Source: Aphelocoma coerulescens
Taxonomy: Eukaryota; Chordata; Aves; Passeriformes; Corvidae
Direction of reading: 5' to 3'
NCBI RefSeq assembly: GCF_041296385.1
Contig: NC_091020.1
Coordinates: 36,929,501-36,993,500, forward strand
Length of the DNA stretch: 64,000 bases
Made by a program: the position numbers and the translations under genes. Each line of letters opens with the position of its first letter. The stretch's first letter is position 1. Under the pieces are notes generated by a model. That model was not told where the DNA came from and searched no databases. It worked only from the letters and a program-made list of their open reading frames with translations. Below are positions 12,121 through 25,300 of this stretch, one piece after another.

Positions 12121-15100
12121 GTCTATCTCATAAATAAACAGAATAACACAGTATTGGTTTATTCATAATTGTACTTCAATTCAGTGACATTTCATAAGAC
12201 TCAAACCAGGCAAATCAGAATATAGCTTAAAATGACTGCAGTTGTAAATTTTAAGAGTGCTGGCTACTACTTTGTAACACATTCAAAATAAGACGTAGCC
12301 TTTGTAAATTATGCAATGCTGTTTAGTAAACAAGATATTCATTTGTCCAGGAATATTTAAAAGACTTGAGAAATGCTTTTGAATTTTATTCAATGGTCAT
12401 GTTGACCTGATCCAAAAGAGAAGCTGCAAAAAATGAAAAAGAAGACGATAGAATAGGAAAATTCCTATTTGGTCCAAGATTTGGGGACAAGATTTTGGGA
12501 CAATACTGGCATTTCTATTTACTGAGAAGCTGCCCTGACATTGCTTCAGAAATAAATTCAGTAAATTTCTTCAATTTATTGATGTTTTGGAAGTATTTGG
12601 GATAGTCAAATTTATTGTATTTATTCTGAGCATAATTTTTTCTAAGTAACAACAAAACAGAAGGGAAATTTGGGTGACATTGTGATTCCTGTGAACGGAT
12701 TTTTCTTGATTTCCTCCAGGATTCATTCGGGGGAGAAAAGGTTAAACAACTGGGAGAGGTTATCTCAGTATTAAACGCAAGAGGTTTTCCAGGCGCAATG
12801 TGGACGACCGTGAGGTAGCACAGTGCCTGGTGGCAGGGATGGGGGACCTGAAGAACAGGACACAGAAATGCTTGAAGAAAACAATTGCTGATTTAGGGTC
12901 AGGCTCTCTTAAGATAATTTGTAAAACTATGGTTCTGTTATTCTGAATACCCAGAACTTCTATTAGTATTTTATTTCACCCTGCCCTAACCTACTTGCAG
13001 AAGAAACGGAATGAAGAGAGGCCACAGGGGGCCAGATTGGTGTGGGAGGAGGGGCACAGCCCACAGCAGCCACACTGTGGGGCTCCCAGTCCTGCCAGGG
13101 ACAGGTGTCCCTTCCTGCAGACTGGCAGTCACAGAGCAGAGTGGGAAAGGGGTGTTACCTCAGCAGGGGGGATGTGAAGGAAGCGAGACCATTTGCATCC
13201 AGCACTGTCTTGGGGCTGCCAGACCAGTGGCTAATGTGTTACTCAGGTGCTTCAGCAGTTGCACAGAAAAACAAAGCAAGTGAGATGATGAATAAGGGAG
13301 GCAGTGATGCAAAATGTCACTGTCAGTCACAGCAGGAGTCATGAATGGCCCATTTGGCCATTTGAGTTAGGTCAGGATGTCTTCCGGACGGCTGATCAGT
13401 GCCACGTAGTGTGTCTCAGCATTGGCCTGAAACCACTCTGGCACGTTGTCTCTAGGCTGTTATCCAGAAATAATAGGGGTATTATTAAAAAAATCACACT
13501 TCAGGGCAAGTTGTGTGTTTCACGCTTCCCTCGCAGCTCAGTGACCTGGCAGACCACAGCTAGGAAACAGGGGGTGGCCTCAAAATGCTACATCACAAGT
13601 GATGGAGTTGTAACCATCTAGCTTGTGCCAGTCTCGGCCTCCAGCTCTGAAAAGCCAGAACCTGCAACATATTCTGGAAATCTATAATGAATTGCTATTT
13701 TTGGCTGTATCTCACAACTAAGCTCATTTTCAAAAATCTGACTACAGTGAACAGAGAAAGATCCAAGCAGCAGAACTGGTGTCTCGATGTTCCCAACCAT
13801 CCCTCTTCATGCATTTTGTCCCATGGCTGTCACCGTGTAGGCTTGTTCCTGAGTGGAATAGTTCTGTCTTAGTAGTCTGCCAGTCCCTCAGTCCCAGTGA
13901 CCCCAGCTTTACAATGCCAATTGTAGCTTTCACTGTAACATCAAAGTTGATGAAAGAAATTAATCTTCAGAAAAATATTAAATTAGCAGTTTACAACAGA
14001 GGTAAATTATTATGGCAGTATTCCTTTGTTTGGAAGATAAAGCACCAGTATGTTGTTCCTTATCCGTATTTAGAGAGAAAGGAAAAGCTGTATCTGAAAA
14101 AAAGACCAAGCTGATGTGAGACAAAGATGAAACAGTTGAAAGTGCAATCAAGGAGATTTTGTTCCTTTTCCAGGGGACTGCGCTTTTGCTGAAAGGGAGG
14201 CTGGGCTGCTCTCTGTGTAGGTACAGCATATATGAAAAAATGCTATAGAAATTTCATATATTTGCAGGGAGTATCTTATCAGTACCAAACACAGCCTTTC
14301 TTACTGCCTAATAACTTGTAGTTATTTTAATAATTCGTTATTGTTATTATTACTGTCGTTGTTATGTTTATATTTGGTAAAAACTGACATAAATTGCAAC
14401 TTTCTACAGAGATGAGGACATTGCCCTTCCCAGGAGGTGCTTCTATACCTCTTTAAGTACTAATTATATTGAATTCTCTGAGTGCAATTCAAAAGTTATT
14501 AGAGAAAATGTCTCCATAGAGTTCTAACATTACTGCAGGAAGTTAAAAGGCCATGTTAGACAAAAAAAAAAAAAAATTTACTTTATTAGAATGTAATATT
14601 GCAAGACCTGGCATCAGGTTTTTCTGGAGCCATACACAGTTATTAGTTATTTCTCATGTAAAATAACATTTCATAACAGCGCCTTGTTTCACTAAGTCAT
14701 CAGAAACCAAACAAAGATGTTTCCCGGAAAGACACTGTTTGACATCACCTAATCTCTGTATGAATAGACGTGTCTAAGCTTCTTGCATGATCAATGAGGT
14801 AAAGAGGAAGAGCATTCCTACTAAATGCCCCAATCCCACTTTAATTCTGGTATCATTCGATTGTGAATGCCCTTCTGGGGAAGGCCATAAAGCACCACTG
14901 AGCCAGACAGATCCTCTGGTGTAAATTTCCCCCTTGGTGAGGAGGTTGCACAGCCTTGACAGAGTGCTGTCTGTAACACCCGTATCAGACACCTAGTTGT
15001 CAGCAAAGGCTACATGGAATAGAAAGTGCTTGAATTCAGCTCACTCTCTGCTTATGATTCACCATGATGTCCTTCTTTTTCACTTTGACAATAAAAATAC

Positions 15101-15309
15101 AAAGATATTTAAGCAAAGGAAAATTTACTAATGCTGGTATATGGTAATTCATGTCCCTCAGCAGTAACTTCAGCATCCATCCTTCCGTGCTGCCACACTT
15201 GGGAATAGCAGGTCTTTCCTTCTAGCATGGCAACTAGACAGCTCACTAAAAGTCACTGGTTGGACCCCTTGCTGTTTGTTTTCTAGAATCTTTTCTTTTT
15301 TCTTAAAAG
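12121..15309 (+). other. VA opsin intron 3
   Basis: About 3.2 kb, ending in a strong pyrimidine tract (ttttctttttttcttaaaag). A more GC-rich patch lies at about 12990-13260, with open frames in several phases but no recognisable product or known repeat. Nothing resembling a replacement exon 3 was found. Confidence 0.6.
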
Positions 15310-15549
15310 GTGTCAGATGCACAAGGCAGGCTGCAAACTACCAGGAGACCTGAAAGAGAAGTGACTAGAATGGTTGTTTTTATGATCATTGCCTTTCTAA
15401 TCTGCTGGATGCCATATGCTACCTTTTCTATCCTAGTCACTGCATATCCCTCCATTGAGCTGGATCCTTGTCTGGCAGCAATTCCGGCTTTCTTTTCCAA
15501 AACAGCTACCGTTTATAATCCAATTATTTATGTCTTTATGAACAAACAG
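15310..15549 (+). CDS. valop: VA opsin exon 4 (helices 6 and 7)
   Basis: 80 open codons in phase 0 between ttaaaag and Q|GTACTG. Reads V-S-D-A-Q-G-R-L, then R-P-E-R-E-V-T-R-M-V-V, I-C-W-M-P-Y-A (CWxP toggle), L-D-P-C-L-A-A-I-P-A-F-F-S-K (Schiff-base Lys) and N-P-I-I-Y-V-F-M-N-K-Q. All key residues are present and there is no lesion, despite the broken exon 3. Confidence 0.94.
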
Positions 15550-16683
15550 GTACTGTATGCCCTCAGAGTGTCTACAACACTCATATTTTGCTATTTTGTC
15601 TTGCTTTATAATGAATTATTTCTACCTACCTACGTGTTAGTTAACAAGCATTAAAATATCCAGCATTTAGAAAGAAAAAAATTGCCTGGTGCAAGATAGC
15701 ATAAGCCTCTGAGCATTTTTGAAATATAAACGTTAATAACTATTAGGTTTAGATATTATAAAGGAAAATCAGCCCTTAGGGAAGATGAGTTAGTTTCCTG
15801 TATGAAAATTACGTTCTCAAGACTGTTCCAGTATATTTCAATAATTGTTTAGGAATGCAACACCAGTAAATTATCTAGAGGTGGGGTGCACATTTTCAAA
15901 GCTTGAATTTGTCTTGGGGAAATGAGGCATTTGTGGCTTATGTGCAGGGGGTAAGAAGTATTGCACATGGCCATTTAACAGGGAGCTTTCTTCTCTGGGA
16001 TGAGGGCAGAGGATTGGATGCAGAGAAAAAGAATTGATATGGGGATGAACGAGAGTGTTGTGTGCTCACAGTGGTAACAGGCATGATAATAAACATGAGC
16101 AGATTTCTGCAATGAATGCAGCAACTGAGAGTGGTGGCATCAAGCAGAGTATAAGCACATAAATTAAATAAAGAAAAATAGTTAAGTGTCTGCTGAATAA
16201 GAAATGGTGAATTTATTGATCCGGTCCTGCAGAGAGAGTAATTGCTTATCTCGCATACTGTGGACAGCACCCTAATCTCCCAAAGCATGGTAGATGTGTG
16301 CCACTCTTTATCCTGTTCATGGATGCAAACAACAAAAACCCATCTTCGAGTAGCCGGGAATTTAGTATATGAAAGCATGAGTCTGGAGAAATGGCCAATT
16401 ATGTCCATTAGATATGATTAGCTAGAAGCAGAAAAGAAAAAATATTTTTTAGATTAGGATTTACCAGTAGTTTGGGTCTTTTCACAACATAGTTAATTTT
16501 TAGGTTTAGAGTTCTTCATGGTGGCATGGGGAAATATATTTTATGGGGTTATTTCTTTATATTCTCAACTGGTTCATGAGAGAATTTCAAAGACCTTTTT
16601 AGCTAATATGCAGATTGATTTATAGAACTGTTTTCAAATTTCTTATGTGTTTTGACTGATCTCCCGTTTTTTCAACTTTTTAG
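15550..16683 (+). other. VA opsin intron 4
   Basis: 1,134-bp GT-AG intron ending cccgttttttcaacttttag. A 156-codon antisense open frame here (15938-16408) has no recognisable features and is taken as chance. Confidence 0.75.
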
Positions 16684-16863
16684 TTCAGGCAGTGTCTGAT
16701 TCAAATGTTCAGTTGCAGTGCCATAGGAACTGTGGAGTCCAACATGAACCTGACTTCAGAGAGAGCAGTGCTAACCCAGGACAGAAGAGGCAGCAAGATG
16801 TCCCCCATGGCAGTTCCTAGCATCATTTCTGAGATGAAAACTGGAGTTGAACACAGAAGCTGA
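16684..16863 (+). CDS. valop: VA opsin exon 5 (helix 8 and C-terminal tail)
   Basis: Phase-0 exon of 59 codons plus TGA (16861-16863). It begins F-R-Q-C-L-I-Q-M-F-S-C-S, the amphipathic helix 8 and palmitoylation-type Cys following M-N-K-Q of exon 4. It continues as a Ser/Thr-rich tail ending G-V-E-H-R-S. This matches a long-tail VA isoform layout. No lesion seen. Confidence 0.88.
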   Translation, partial: FRQCLIQMFSCSAIGTVESNMNLTSERAVLTQDRRGSKMSPMAVPSIISEMKTGVEHRS

Positions 16864-17277
16864 CAATCTTTGGCTCTGTTGAAAACTTCAGAAAACAAAA
16901 TTTGTCCCATGTAGAGTGGAGATAGGATCATTATTGTAATGCTACAGTGTATTTCATTGTTACAATCATCTAATATAAAAAGATGTTGTCATTGGGGACA
17001 TTATGCTCCTGTGGACACCAGCTTTTGAGATTCCAGGCTCCTCAGTGCATGTAAGAGCTTCTTGGCTCTGCAGGTGCAGTCAAACTCCCAGCTATAAAGT
17101 GAGTCCCTTCCTCCACTGCATTCCTCTTCCCAGTCCACAATCAACTTGAAGCAGGTAGTGGCACCACACTGTTGTTCTCCTCTGAGGAGCAGTTGCGTCT
17201 CTCTCTCTCCAGTCCTTAAATCCGTGTTTCTGCTAAAGTCACATCCTCACTGCTTTTAATTGGGCTACTGATTCCAG

Positions 17278-17283
17278 AATAAA
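17278..17283 (+). terminator. Candidate VA opsin polyadenylation signal
   Basis: AATAAA 415 bp after the stop codon. A second AATAAA lies at 17492-17497. Assignment is by position only. Confidence 0.4.
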
Positions 17284-19205
17284 TTATTAACTTGTTATTA
17301 CACCTCTACTTTCAGAAGCAGGGACTATAACACAAGTACTGCTTCTGTAAACAGTGAAAACTAATGGAATTTGCCAGCTTTCCATGGCTGTATTCCATCT
17401 CATATTTCATTCACACAATAACATGCAGCAATATACTTAGCTTTAGTGGAATGTCACTTGCACATGCAAAGCCAAACCAGGTTATGAAGGTAATAAAGGC
17501 AGACTTCTGTTTTACACAGTGATTGGGATCATTGTATGAAATGTTGCTAAGAACTGGCACATCAGAATTTCAATCCTATATAAAATCTATCTTTAATTGA
17601 ATGCATTCTAGGAGAAAAGGCAATGGCTGACTGTATTTAAATGCTTTAAGATGGAAAACCATTATTTCTAGAGAAGACATTAGTACAATGCCAGTTGAAA
17701 CAAATGTTGTTCCATAGTGGGTATAGAGAAGCTACACTAGCTCCACCCTGTACAGGCCTTAGCTATAGAAATCTGATATGGAATGAATCATCAATGGTTC
17801 AGTTTTACTTCAAAAAATAGCATTATTTTACACAGAATAAAGAAATTTTGTTTCTATCAGGTTTTTTTTCTGCTTTCTGTTAAGTTAATGTTTGAAAAAC
17901 TATATTGCATTGAAAAAGAGTGATGGACTACCTGACATGCCTGTAGTAAAAGCTAGTCCCTGAGCAGTACCTTGCTGACTTGGAAGTCAAGAACTATTCT
18001 TGCAGCAGCTGAAGATGCTGGTGGATCAGGAAAAGGTAACACAGAAATACAGTACGAAACATATTCTGAAACCCTGGTATGTTGCAGAGACTGGTTTCTG
18101 TATGATTCTCCTGGTCATGAGAAGAGCTGTAGCTACCTGCTGGGGTGGCTGGACAGGCACGGGGAGCGTGTCCCTGAGCCACTCTGGCCTTGGAATGCCC
18201 AGTGGTGTTGAGGCCAACAGCAGGTCTGGAGGCTTCACAGACCTTAATTTGGACATGGTTAACTTCTATTTGTGAGAAAAGCCCATGAGAAGAAAAGCAA
18301 TTAGTTTTTACCCATGAAAATGTAGTATCAACAGAAGCATGAAAGTCAGACAATAGAAGGAGAAAAACAGCAACATATCCACACCTGTTATTTTTCTGAA
18401 TGCGTGAACACTTATGCCATAGGTAGCCAATGATAATGTGTTATAGTTAATAGTAGCCAGTAAGTCTATTGTAGTAGTTTTGCAGCCAGTGAATCTGTAA
18501 CACAAATGATAACATATGAAAGGTGTATAAAAGAGGCTGCTTTGTTTAATAATTGGCTTTTCCCCTTTGTCCGAGGCACTGTCTGTGTGTGTTGTTAACC
18601 ACCTCAACAGCGACACAGTGGACTGCTTGGCCATCTGTTCCTGCTTGTGGCCCCTCACATTCACACCCATGGACATACAGAACAATTCATCCCCCATCTG
18701 CACAGCCCTGGATTTTGATGCATTCTGCCTTAGTTCTGTGAAGACAATCTAAACACTGAAACAGCAGTGGCAGTAACACGGAACAAAGCAGGAGATCCTC
18801 ACTTGTCTTCCATCACCAGGCAAAGGAGAGCTTGGCGACAGGATGAAGGGCGTCCTTCTTCAGGCAGTAGTGTATCTGACGTCTGAGACAAACACATTAC
18901 AATAGGTAATGATGTGTACCTGCTTAGGTCACTGCTGATCTTTTTTTGCTTCATCACATATTTAAGAATTATTCAATAAGATCTTTCTGCTAAAGATCCT
19001 TTATAGATAGAATCTGATCCCTGCAGGAAGTGTATTCCTGTAGTGCTTTCCCTTTACACACTATGTGGTCAGTTTATTTGGCCCTGCTCTTTTTCCCATT
19101 ACCCAGCTCCCCATTGTTCCCCTGGGACAGCTGTGAGTGTAGAGGTCTCAGCCATGCTCTTTGTTTTGCATCTTACAAAAGCCCTTTGGACCTTTTCTAC
19201 AATGT

Positions 19206-19828
19206 TGTCCTGGGATGACTTTATGATGTGCATCCCCTATCACTGCTCTATGCCCAGAAATTAATTTTGTGCCTTTCTGTGCCTTTAAACTGAGCCCAAG
19301 AGGGGGGAGAGAGGAAAAACCGAGTGAATTTTTCAAAACAGTTGTTCAAGGACAGAGACACACACTCCTCTGCGTTCTCCTGCTGTGGTAGCAAGAGCAG
19401 AGGAAGTACCCTGCTTGCTTTTCAGCCAGCTTTCAGTTCCTTTTCTCTGGAGGAAGACAGAGAGTTGTTTTCCTGGGACTTTGGTTTTTTCCCTTCTTCT
19501 CTTCTGGACTGTTTCAACATCAGAACACGTCAGGAGAATTTTCCACCAATGCCCCGGAGGTAGGCCCATGAGCCAGCTCTGAGGAGGAGCAGAGAGACCA
19601 CACCTACAGAAGGACTTTGAAATCTTCCCAGGTTTCTCTCCACAGTAAGAGGTTTTATTATTTAGTATTATTACCCTTTTCCTGTGTTTTTGTCAAATAA
19701 ATAGTTTTTTATCTCTTTCATTTTCCTCCGAGGAAATTTTTTTTTTTCCCAAACCTGGAGGGTGAGGGCTGGTTGTAACCTGCCTTCTATCAGAGGATGT
19801 TTCCTCTAAATTTGTCCAAACTGGCACA
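19206..19828 (+). mobile_element. Solo LTR of an ERVL-like endogenous retrovirus
   Basis: Starts TGTCCTGGGATG and ends ...actggcaCA. It is flanked by near-identical 5-bp direct repeats (aatgt at 19201-19205, aaggt at 19829-19833), as expected for ERVL-type target duplication. It contains AATAAA near 19697 in + orientation, followed by a T-rich stretch. There is no internal retroviral coding sequence. The 3' boundary rests on the TG/CA ends and the imperfect target repeat. Confidence 0.65.
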
Positions 19829-22278
19829 AAGGTATCCTTTGCAGAAGAAGAGAAGTTAGGAAGCACTGGTGCTGACCTTGAGGGTAGAGCACGTGAAGCG
19901 CTGGATGGTTCTTGTGGATGGGTTAGGACTGACATGAAGCTGAGTAAATGTGAGGAGGCCAAGCTTGGTGCCTGTACCCTTGCTCCAAAAGAGAGACCTG
20001 CAGCACGGTGAGTTTTCCTTGCTCAGTGATAGCTGCTGCCCTTCCAGACACCACAAGGAATGAACATTGCCTCTAGCAATGGGCAAGACATCAGGAAAAA
20101 GGCACTACCTGGGAGCATCCAGGGGCTCCCTTTCTTTTGGCAGTCTAGTTAACTCTATCATCCTGCCTTTAAAGGTGCAAGACAGCGAGTGCTGAGGAAT
20201 CTCACGTTGTTGGAATACCTTTTAAAATTTCTCACAAAGAGCACCAATGTCTATGTCATCCAGGCCCGAGCACCCTGTACCCTAGAGGTGAAGATATTTG
20301 ACAATTCCCTTTGTTAAAGAAATGTAGCTGCAAGACATAGACAAGTAACTTGGAACATTTTAAACACCTTATTTTCAATAAGCAAATTTTATACATTGTG
20401 ATCTTCCTCTTAATTCACCCAGGACTGAATTTAATCTGAATTGGATCCCTTTCTGTTTTCTGATTAGAAGGATGTTCAGATTCCATTGCCCTGACTTCAT
20501 TTTGGGATGGTAAGATCAAAAGAGGGGAGTTAGTCTACAAATAAAATAATGAGCTGCACATGTGAGAACTCACTGCAAAAGACTCTACAGTTTTCCTATT
20601 CATCTCACAAAATTTCATGAGGTGACTGTCTTTTACAGTGTAATTTTGGCCTCAGTGAGTTTGAACTTTTGCAGGGCTCAATCTTAAACCCAAATGTCGA
20701 TCCTTATTCTGACCGGCACATTCTTTATCATTAATGCTGTGTTATCTGGAGCAGAACAGTGAACAGATGTATATGCCATTTTTAAATGTTTTGGAAATAC
20801 TGTGTGATAGGAAGAGTAAGGTATTCAGTTATTAATTGTATGCACCTTTTTGTGCTCATTAGTCCATTGAAACAGTCAGATGTGATTTGACTGTGAAAAT
20901 TCTTGCATTTAAGATTCAGATTTTCTCTTTCAAGGATATATTGACCTAGGTTAATCACAAGTTAATGGTATTACATATATTAAATCATGAAGAATTGGCA
21001 GAAGTGCTAGTGTTTAATTAAAAGTAACAGAACTATTTTATCTCCTGAGAAGGTGAGGCTGTAAAGTATAGCTCTGTAGTACAAAATAAAGGAACAAAAG
21101 TTATGTAATTGCAAAGGAAGAAAAACAATGGAAAAAATGCATGGAAAACAATAGAAAACAGCAAGTTAAAATGAGAGTCACCATCTGATTAGTGGCTGTG
21201 TCATCCTCACTGAAGGTCACCCATGATGAAATGGTACTGGTGAGCCTTTTAGAATATTTCACCGAGGAAATCTTGGTTTGTGCCTGTAAATTAACTGAGA
21301 ACACCAGTTTGCAAAGATAATCAAAGACAGTGCCTCCAATTAACAAAAATGGGCATCCACCTACTAAATGCACTAACAGCCAGTGCGAGGGGTACCATTA
21401 CTATGGAGCATGTTGGGGTGGGCAGTCTGACATCAGATTTTGAATTACTGCACTCAAAAAACTATAAGGAAGGGTATTGATAGAGGAGCCTTAGGGCAGT
21501 GCTCACATTTCCCCATGGGGCAGACAAACAGCCTTGACTTTTTTTGTAAGGGAAAGGGAGAACTACAGCACAATAGGAACAAAACAGGAATCTTCAGAGT
21601 GAGAGAACATACAGGAATAAATTGAAAAGTCATGACATTAAGCCCTGCTTCCTTTTGCCTAGCCATAAGCAAGAGCTAGAAAGAGAAAGCAGGATTTTCA
21701 GGAGCCCCCAGTGCCTATCCAGCTACAGCGCTCCCACAACAGCCACCTGGATACCTGCGGAGTCAAAAGTTCTAATGGGATGATTTTTCCTGTGTAAAAC
21801 CCATTGTCATATACATTTAATTTCACGGGAAACAGTTTTGTGACAACTTTGGGTCTGACTTTTAGAAGAAGATTTATTTAAAACTTGTTTAGAAACTGCT
21901 GCATTTTCTGTAATTTTTGGTTTTTAAAGCTGGAAGATGGTAAGAAAAAATGGAAGAAAACACAAAACTATTTTCCTGCAGTATCAGAGGCTCCAAATTT
22001 TTCCTGTTCTCTGGATATCAATAAAGCACTGACAGTAATTTTTTTCACAGAGAAGTCTTTGTTGAGATGTTAGTTTTTTAAATAAAAGGAAATATTAACC
22101 ACTTTCTTACTGTTTGCTCTCAAGTACTCTGCTGTCATTCAGACAATTAATTAAAGGTGTGACAGCAATATTTAGACATACAGGAGACAAAAAGTGTTTA
22201 CAGGCTTTACAGTCAACTCAGATTTAGAGAAGCAATGTACAGATCCAAAATGGCACTGAAGAAGATAGATAATTATGA

Positions 22279-22362
22279 AAAAACAAATATGTGTGAAAGA
22301 TGCACTCAGTGACAAAAGTAAAAAACAAATATGTGTGAAAGATGCACTCAGTGACAAAAGTA
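22279..22362. repeat. Perfect 42-bp tandem duplication
   Basis: Two identical adjacent 42-bp units (22279-22320 and 22321-22362), each containing 'atgtgtgaaagatgcactca'. Perfect identity implies a young duplication in non-coding DNA. Confidence 0.95.
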
Positions 22363-25300
22363 ACAACAAATGAGGATTAATTAGGACAGAAATATGGACA
22401 TTCTTTCTTGTGGAACTTTTACTTGCGCTGCAGCAGGTATTGTGGATATCAAAGAGGTGTGGATAAAATAAAGTAGAGGGTATAGTTATGTGAGATGAGG
22501 CGTTAGTAGTAGTGGCCAGAGGAAAAAATGAGATTAAAAGTAATAATATTGATCTTGGACATGGGCAGAATATTTGTGCCAGACTGAAACAAAGATGGTC
22601 CCCCACATCAGAGGAGACAGTTTTGCCACTAGCAATAACAGGATTGTGGGAGGGAGAAAGAGTTGCAGCAGTGCAAATCACAGAATAGATTATCAAAGTT
22701 TTGGACACACTACTTCAGTAATAATTCTGAAATATTCAGGAAGAGATCCTGGCTGAAATACACGGCTAGGAAGGAGACATTAGAAATAGAAAGATGGATT
22801 AGCATGCTGTTAGCAAGGGTTGTAGAAGAAATGCACAGGAGTGGAGGCAATCACTCAGGTTATGCAGGGGAAAATGGATCGAATTATGAGGATGGTGAGA
22901 TAAGGAGAATTTTCATGCTGAGTGACTGATCAAGGAGTATTATCAATGTTTATTAGTGTGAGATGCAGTGCAGGATGTAAGGAGGAGGGCTATAATCTGT
23001 AGCACAAAAACAAGTGGAAAACATAATCTGGAGCATCAGGTTTATAGATGCAAACTGACATTTGCTGGGAAGCAATTTGCCAGGGTGAAACACATGAAAG
23101 CCTGAGAGCGGGGCGTAAAATCTGAGGCATAGAAGGAGAACATGGTAATGAAGTGCCTTTGGCATTTAAGAGTGTCAAAGACAAAAGGTGATGGCTGGGG
23201 ATGCTGCAGCGAGCCCAGCAGCTTTCGGAGAGAACTGGTTTTGCATTGTCAAGGGAAGTAAGCAGAGAAGGAGGAGAAATTGTGGAGGTAAAGAAAGCAT
23301 ATGAGAGAAATAGGGATAAGCAAACATTATTTCAGTCTGTTAGGACCAGTGGGACTTGCATGAAGGTATCAGTAGTTTATTTCAACAGAGAAGTTAATAA
23401 TTTAATTAAATATATTGAAAACCACTTGAGCAGGATTTAAGTGGCACACAAGTATTCATTACTAAACCTTTGTTCCTAGTGCAAAACTATCTTGAAAGCT
23501 TATGGAGAAACAGCTCGTGTCTAGTTCCTTGCATAGCTCATGGCCTCACTGCCACTGTTGAGATTATAATCGTACTCCTTTCACGCTAGCCCCTCTGGCA
23601 CACTTTAATAGATTACATTTATGGTTGTCTTGTATCATTTTGCTACCCTGACAGCCAAATACTCTGACATGCAGCAAGCACAGACATAAAAATGTAGGCT
23701 GCAACAGGGTGATATGAAAATCAGTGGTTCTGGACACATAGGAAATTAATATTAGAGTCTAATTACAGTCTTCATTTCATTTGGAGAAGGAATTAATTAG
23801 TCTTAATAGGACCACAGAGGCATCACAAATGTTTTCTTTCTATCAAGCAAAGCCTACATTGAAAAAGAATTTATCAGTCATTCTTAAGGTGTCAGCATTA
23901 TTTCTCACTGTCCATAACACTGATGATACTTTTCAGGTCCTCACAAGTACTTTCTGTTAAGGGCCAGATTTTGCTTGGTTTATTAATATGAGAACACCCA
24001 TAACTGGGAAAAGGCATTTTCTTGAAGAAGCTTCTTACCTTCTGCACATACAATTTTTTTTTAAACTACTTATTAATTCTGCAGCATTAACATTCGTCTG
24101 TAGTGAGATGCTGTCTCTCTGAGATATTTCCATTTTTGATAGAAACAAGGAATAATATAATCAGTGGGTGTTTTCCTGTTAAAATGCCTTCAGTAATTCT
24201 TTTCAGGAAAAGGAGGATACCTTTTTTCCTACTTACTGGTCAGAGAGTACATTTTAAAATCTATGAACACCTTGACTCATTGCCATAGTGGGCCAACCAG
24301 AACAGTATCAGCCTGGGTGCAAAATATTACAGGGTTCCCAGGAGCTGGTTTTCAAGTCTTTCAATGTAACACAAAACAAAATTTTAGAACTACAAACAAA
24401 ACTAGGGGCAAGGGAAGGGGCTCTTTTTTTTCAGAATTGTGCACAATGACTAAAGGGACACTTTTTGCATAATTGGTAAGAGCAGGACATTAATATTTCA
24501 CCATATACAAAACATAATTTAGGCAATGGATAGTTTTAAGACCTTAAGTTTTCATAAATAAAAGGTGTGAAAAGGCTGCCAAAGTCAGCTTGCTCACACT
24601 TGGTTGGGAACAAACAGTATCTCGTGTTCCTGAATTTTCATTTTGCCACCAAGAGTTTGCCTAGAAATCACACTCCTTAAAAAAAAAAAAAAGGTTTTAT
24701 ACAATTGTCTATTGTTTGCAAAACTAGCAACGTAACACTACACCACTTTCTGCTTTGTGATCATTGCACTTTAATGATGCAACCTGGAGAAAGTAACTGC
24801 CCTTCCTATAAACTTTCCATGCCATAGCAGGATAATTGCTTTGTGTTTTTTCTTTAAAATGTCAGCAATACTTCATCAATCTACCTGTTTTTAATGGAAA
24901 TAGCTTTTTTTCTTTTTTTAATACAAATGATGGTTGCCATAAGAGTTACTGTTGCATTATGAGGTCATATCGGTTCCTTTGGAATAAAAGTAAGAAAGGC
25001 ACTGACACTCAAGCCTAGGTAAATGATTCACTGAGTGAAAACCAGAAATTATGGAAAATAGCAATCTTAGGACCCTTCTGGTGCTGGAAACCTCATGTTT
25101 CAGCATGAAATGAGTCTCTCCTTTTAGGCCATGACATGCTACCCAGACCCTATTTGGGATGAAGTATTCCAACCTTGTTCTTGACATCTTTACATTATGT
25201 CCAAGTGAACAAAGTTACCAATCTTGTACCTGTACATTGCTGAACTTTCTAGCCGGCACACTATGGTTCTCTCTCAGTAGGAATGAGCCCATACAGGTGT

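Larger units (their letters stand above)
9341..16863 (+). pseudogene. valop: VA (vertebrate ancient) opsin, five exons, exon 3 disrupted
   Basis: The family is a retinal-binding G-protein-coupled photopigment. In birds it is expressed in hypothalamic neurons and is a candidate deep-brain photoreceptor for day length. Exons are 9341-9701, 11186-11396, 12006-12120 (damaged), 15310-15549 and 16684-16863. The intact exons give the VA-type hallmarks: KFKQLRQPVNYIIVNLS in helix 2, C-V-L-E with the helix-3 counterion Glu, F-E-R-Y, SKIGTTCEPNW with the loop-2 Cys, CWMPY in helix 6, the retinal Lys in FFSKTATVYNPIIY, and a 59-residue tail. In exon 3 the reading frame entered from exon 2 meets TGA at 12046 and 12112, and the helix-5 Pro is His. 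Skipping exon 3 shifts frame. A functional gene is possible only if these bases are wrong or another exon 3 exists. Identity is very secure; loss of function is likely. Confidence 0.85.

Noticed and set aside
12990..13345. GC-rich patch in VA opsin intron 3 with open frames in three phases, considered as a missing exon
   Set aside because: None of the frames resembles opsin helix 5 or any protein I know, and phases do not fit exons 2 and 4.
15938..16408. 156-codon minus-strand open frame within VA opsin intron 4
   Set aside because: No recognisable product. It lies inside an intron of a well-defined gene and looks like a chance frame.
22172..22708. 178-codon minus-strand open frame, hydrophobic and Leu/Ser-rich
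   Set aside because: It is the antisense of a purine-rich stretch and includes the 42-bp tandem repeat. No domain, splice context or family resemblance.
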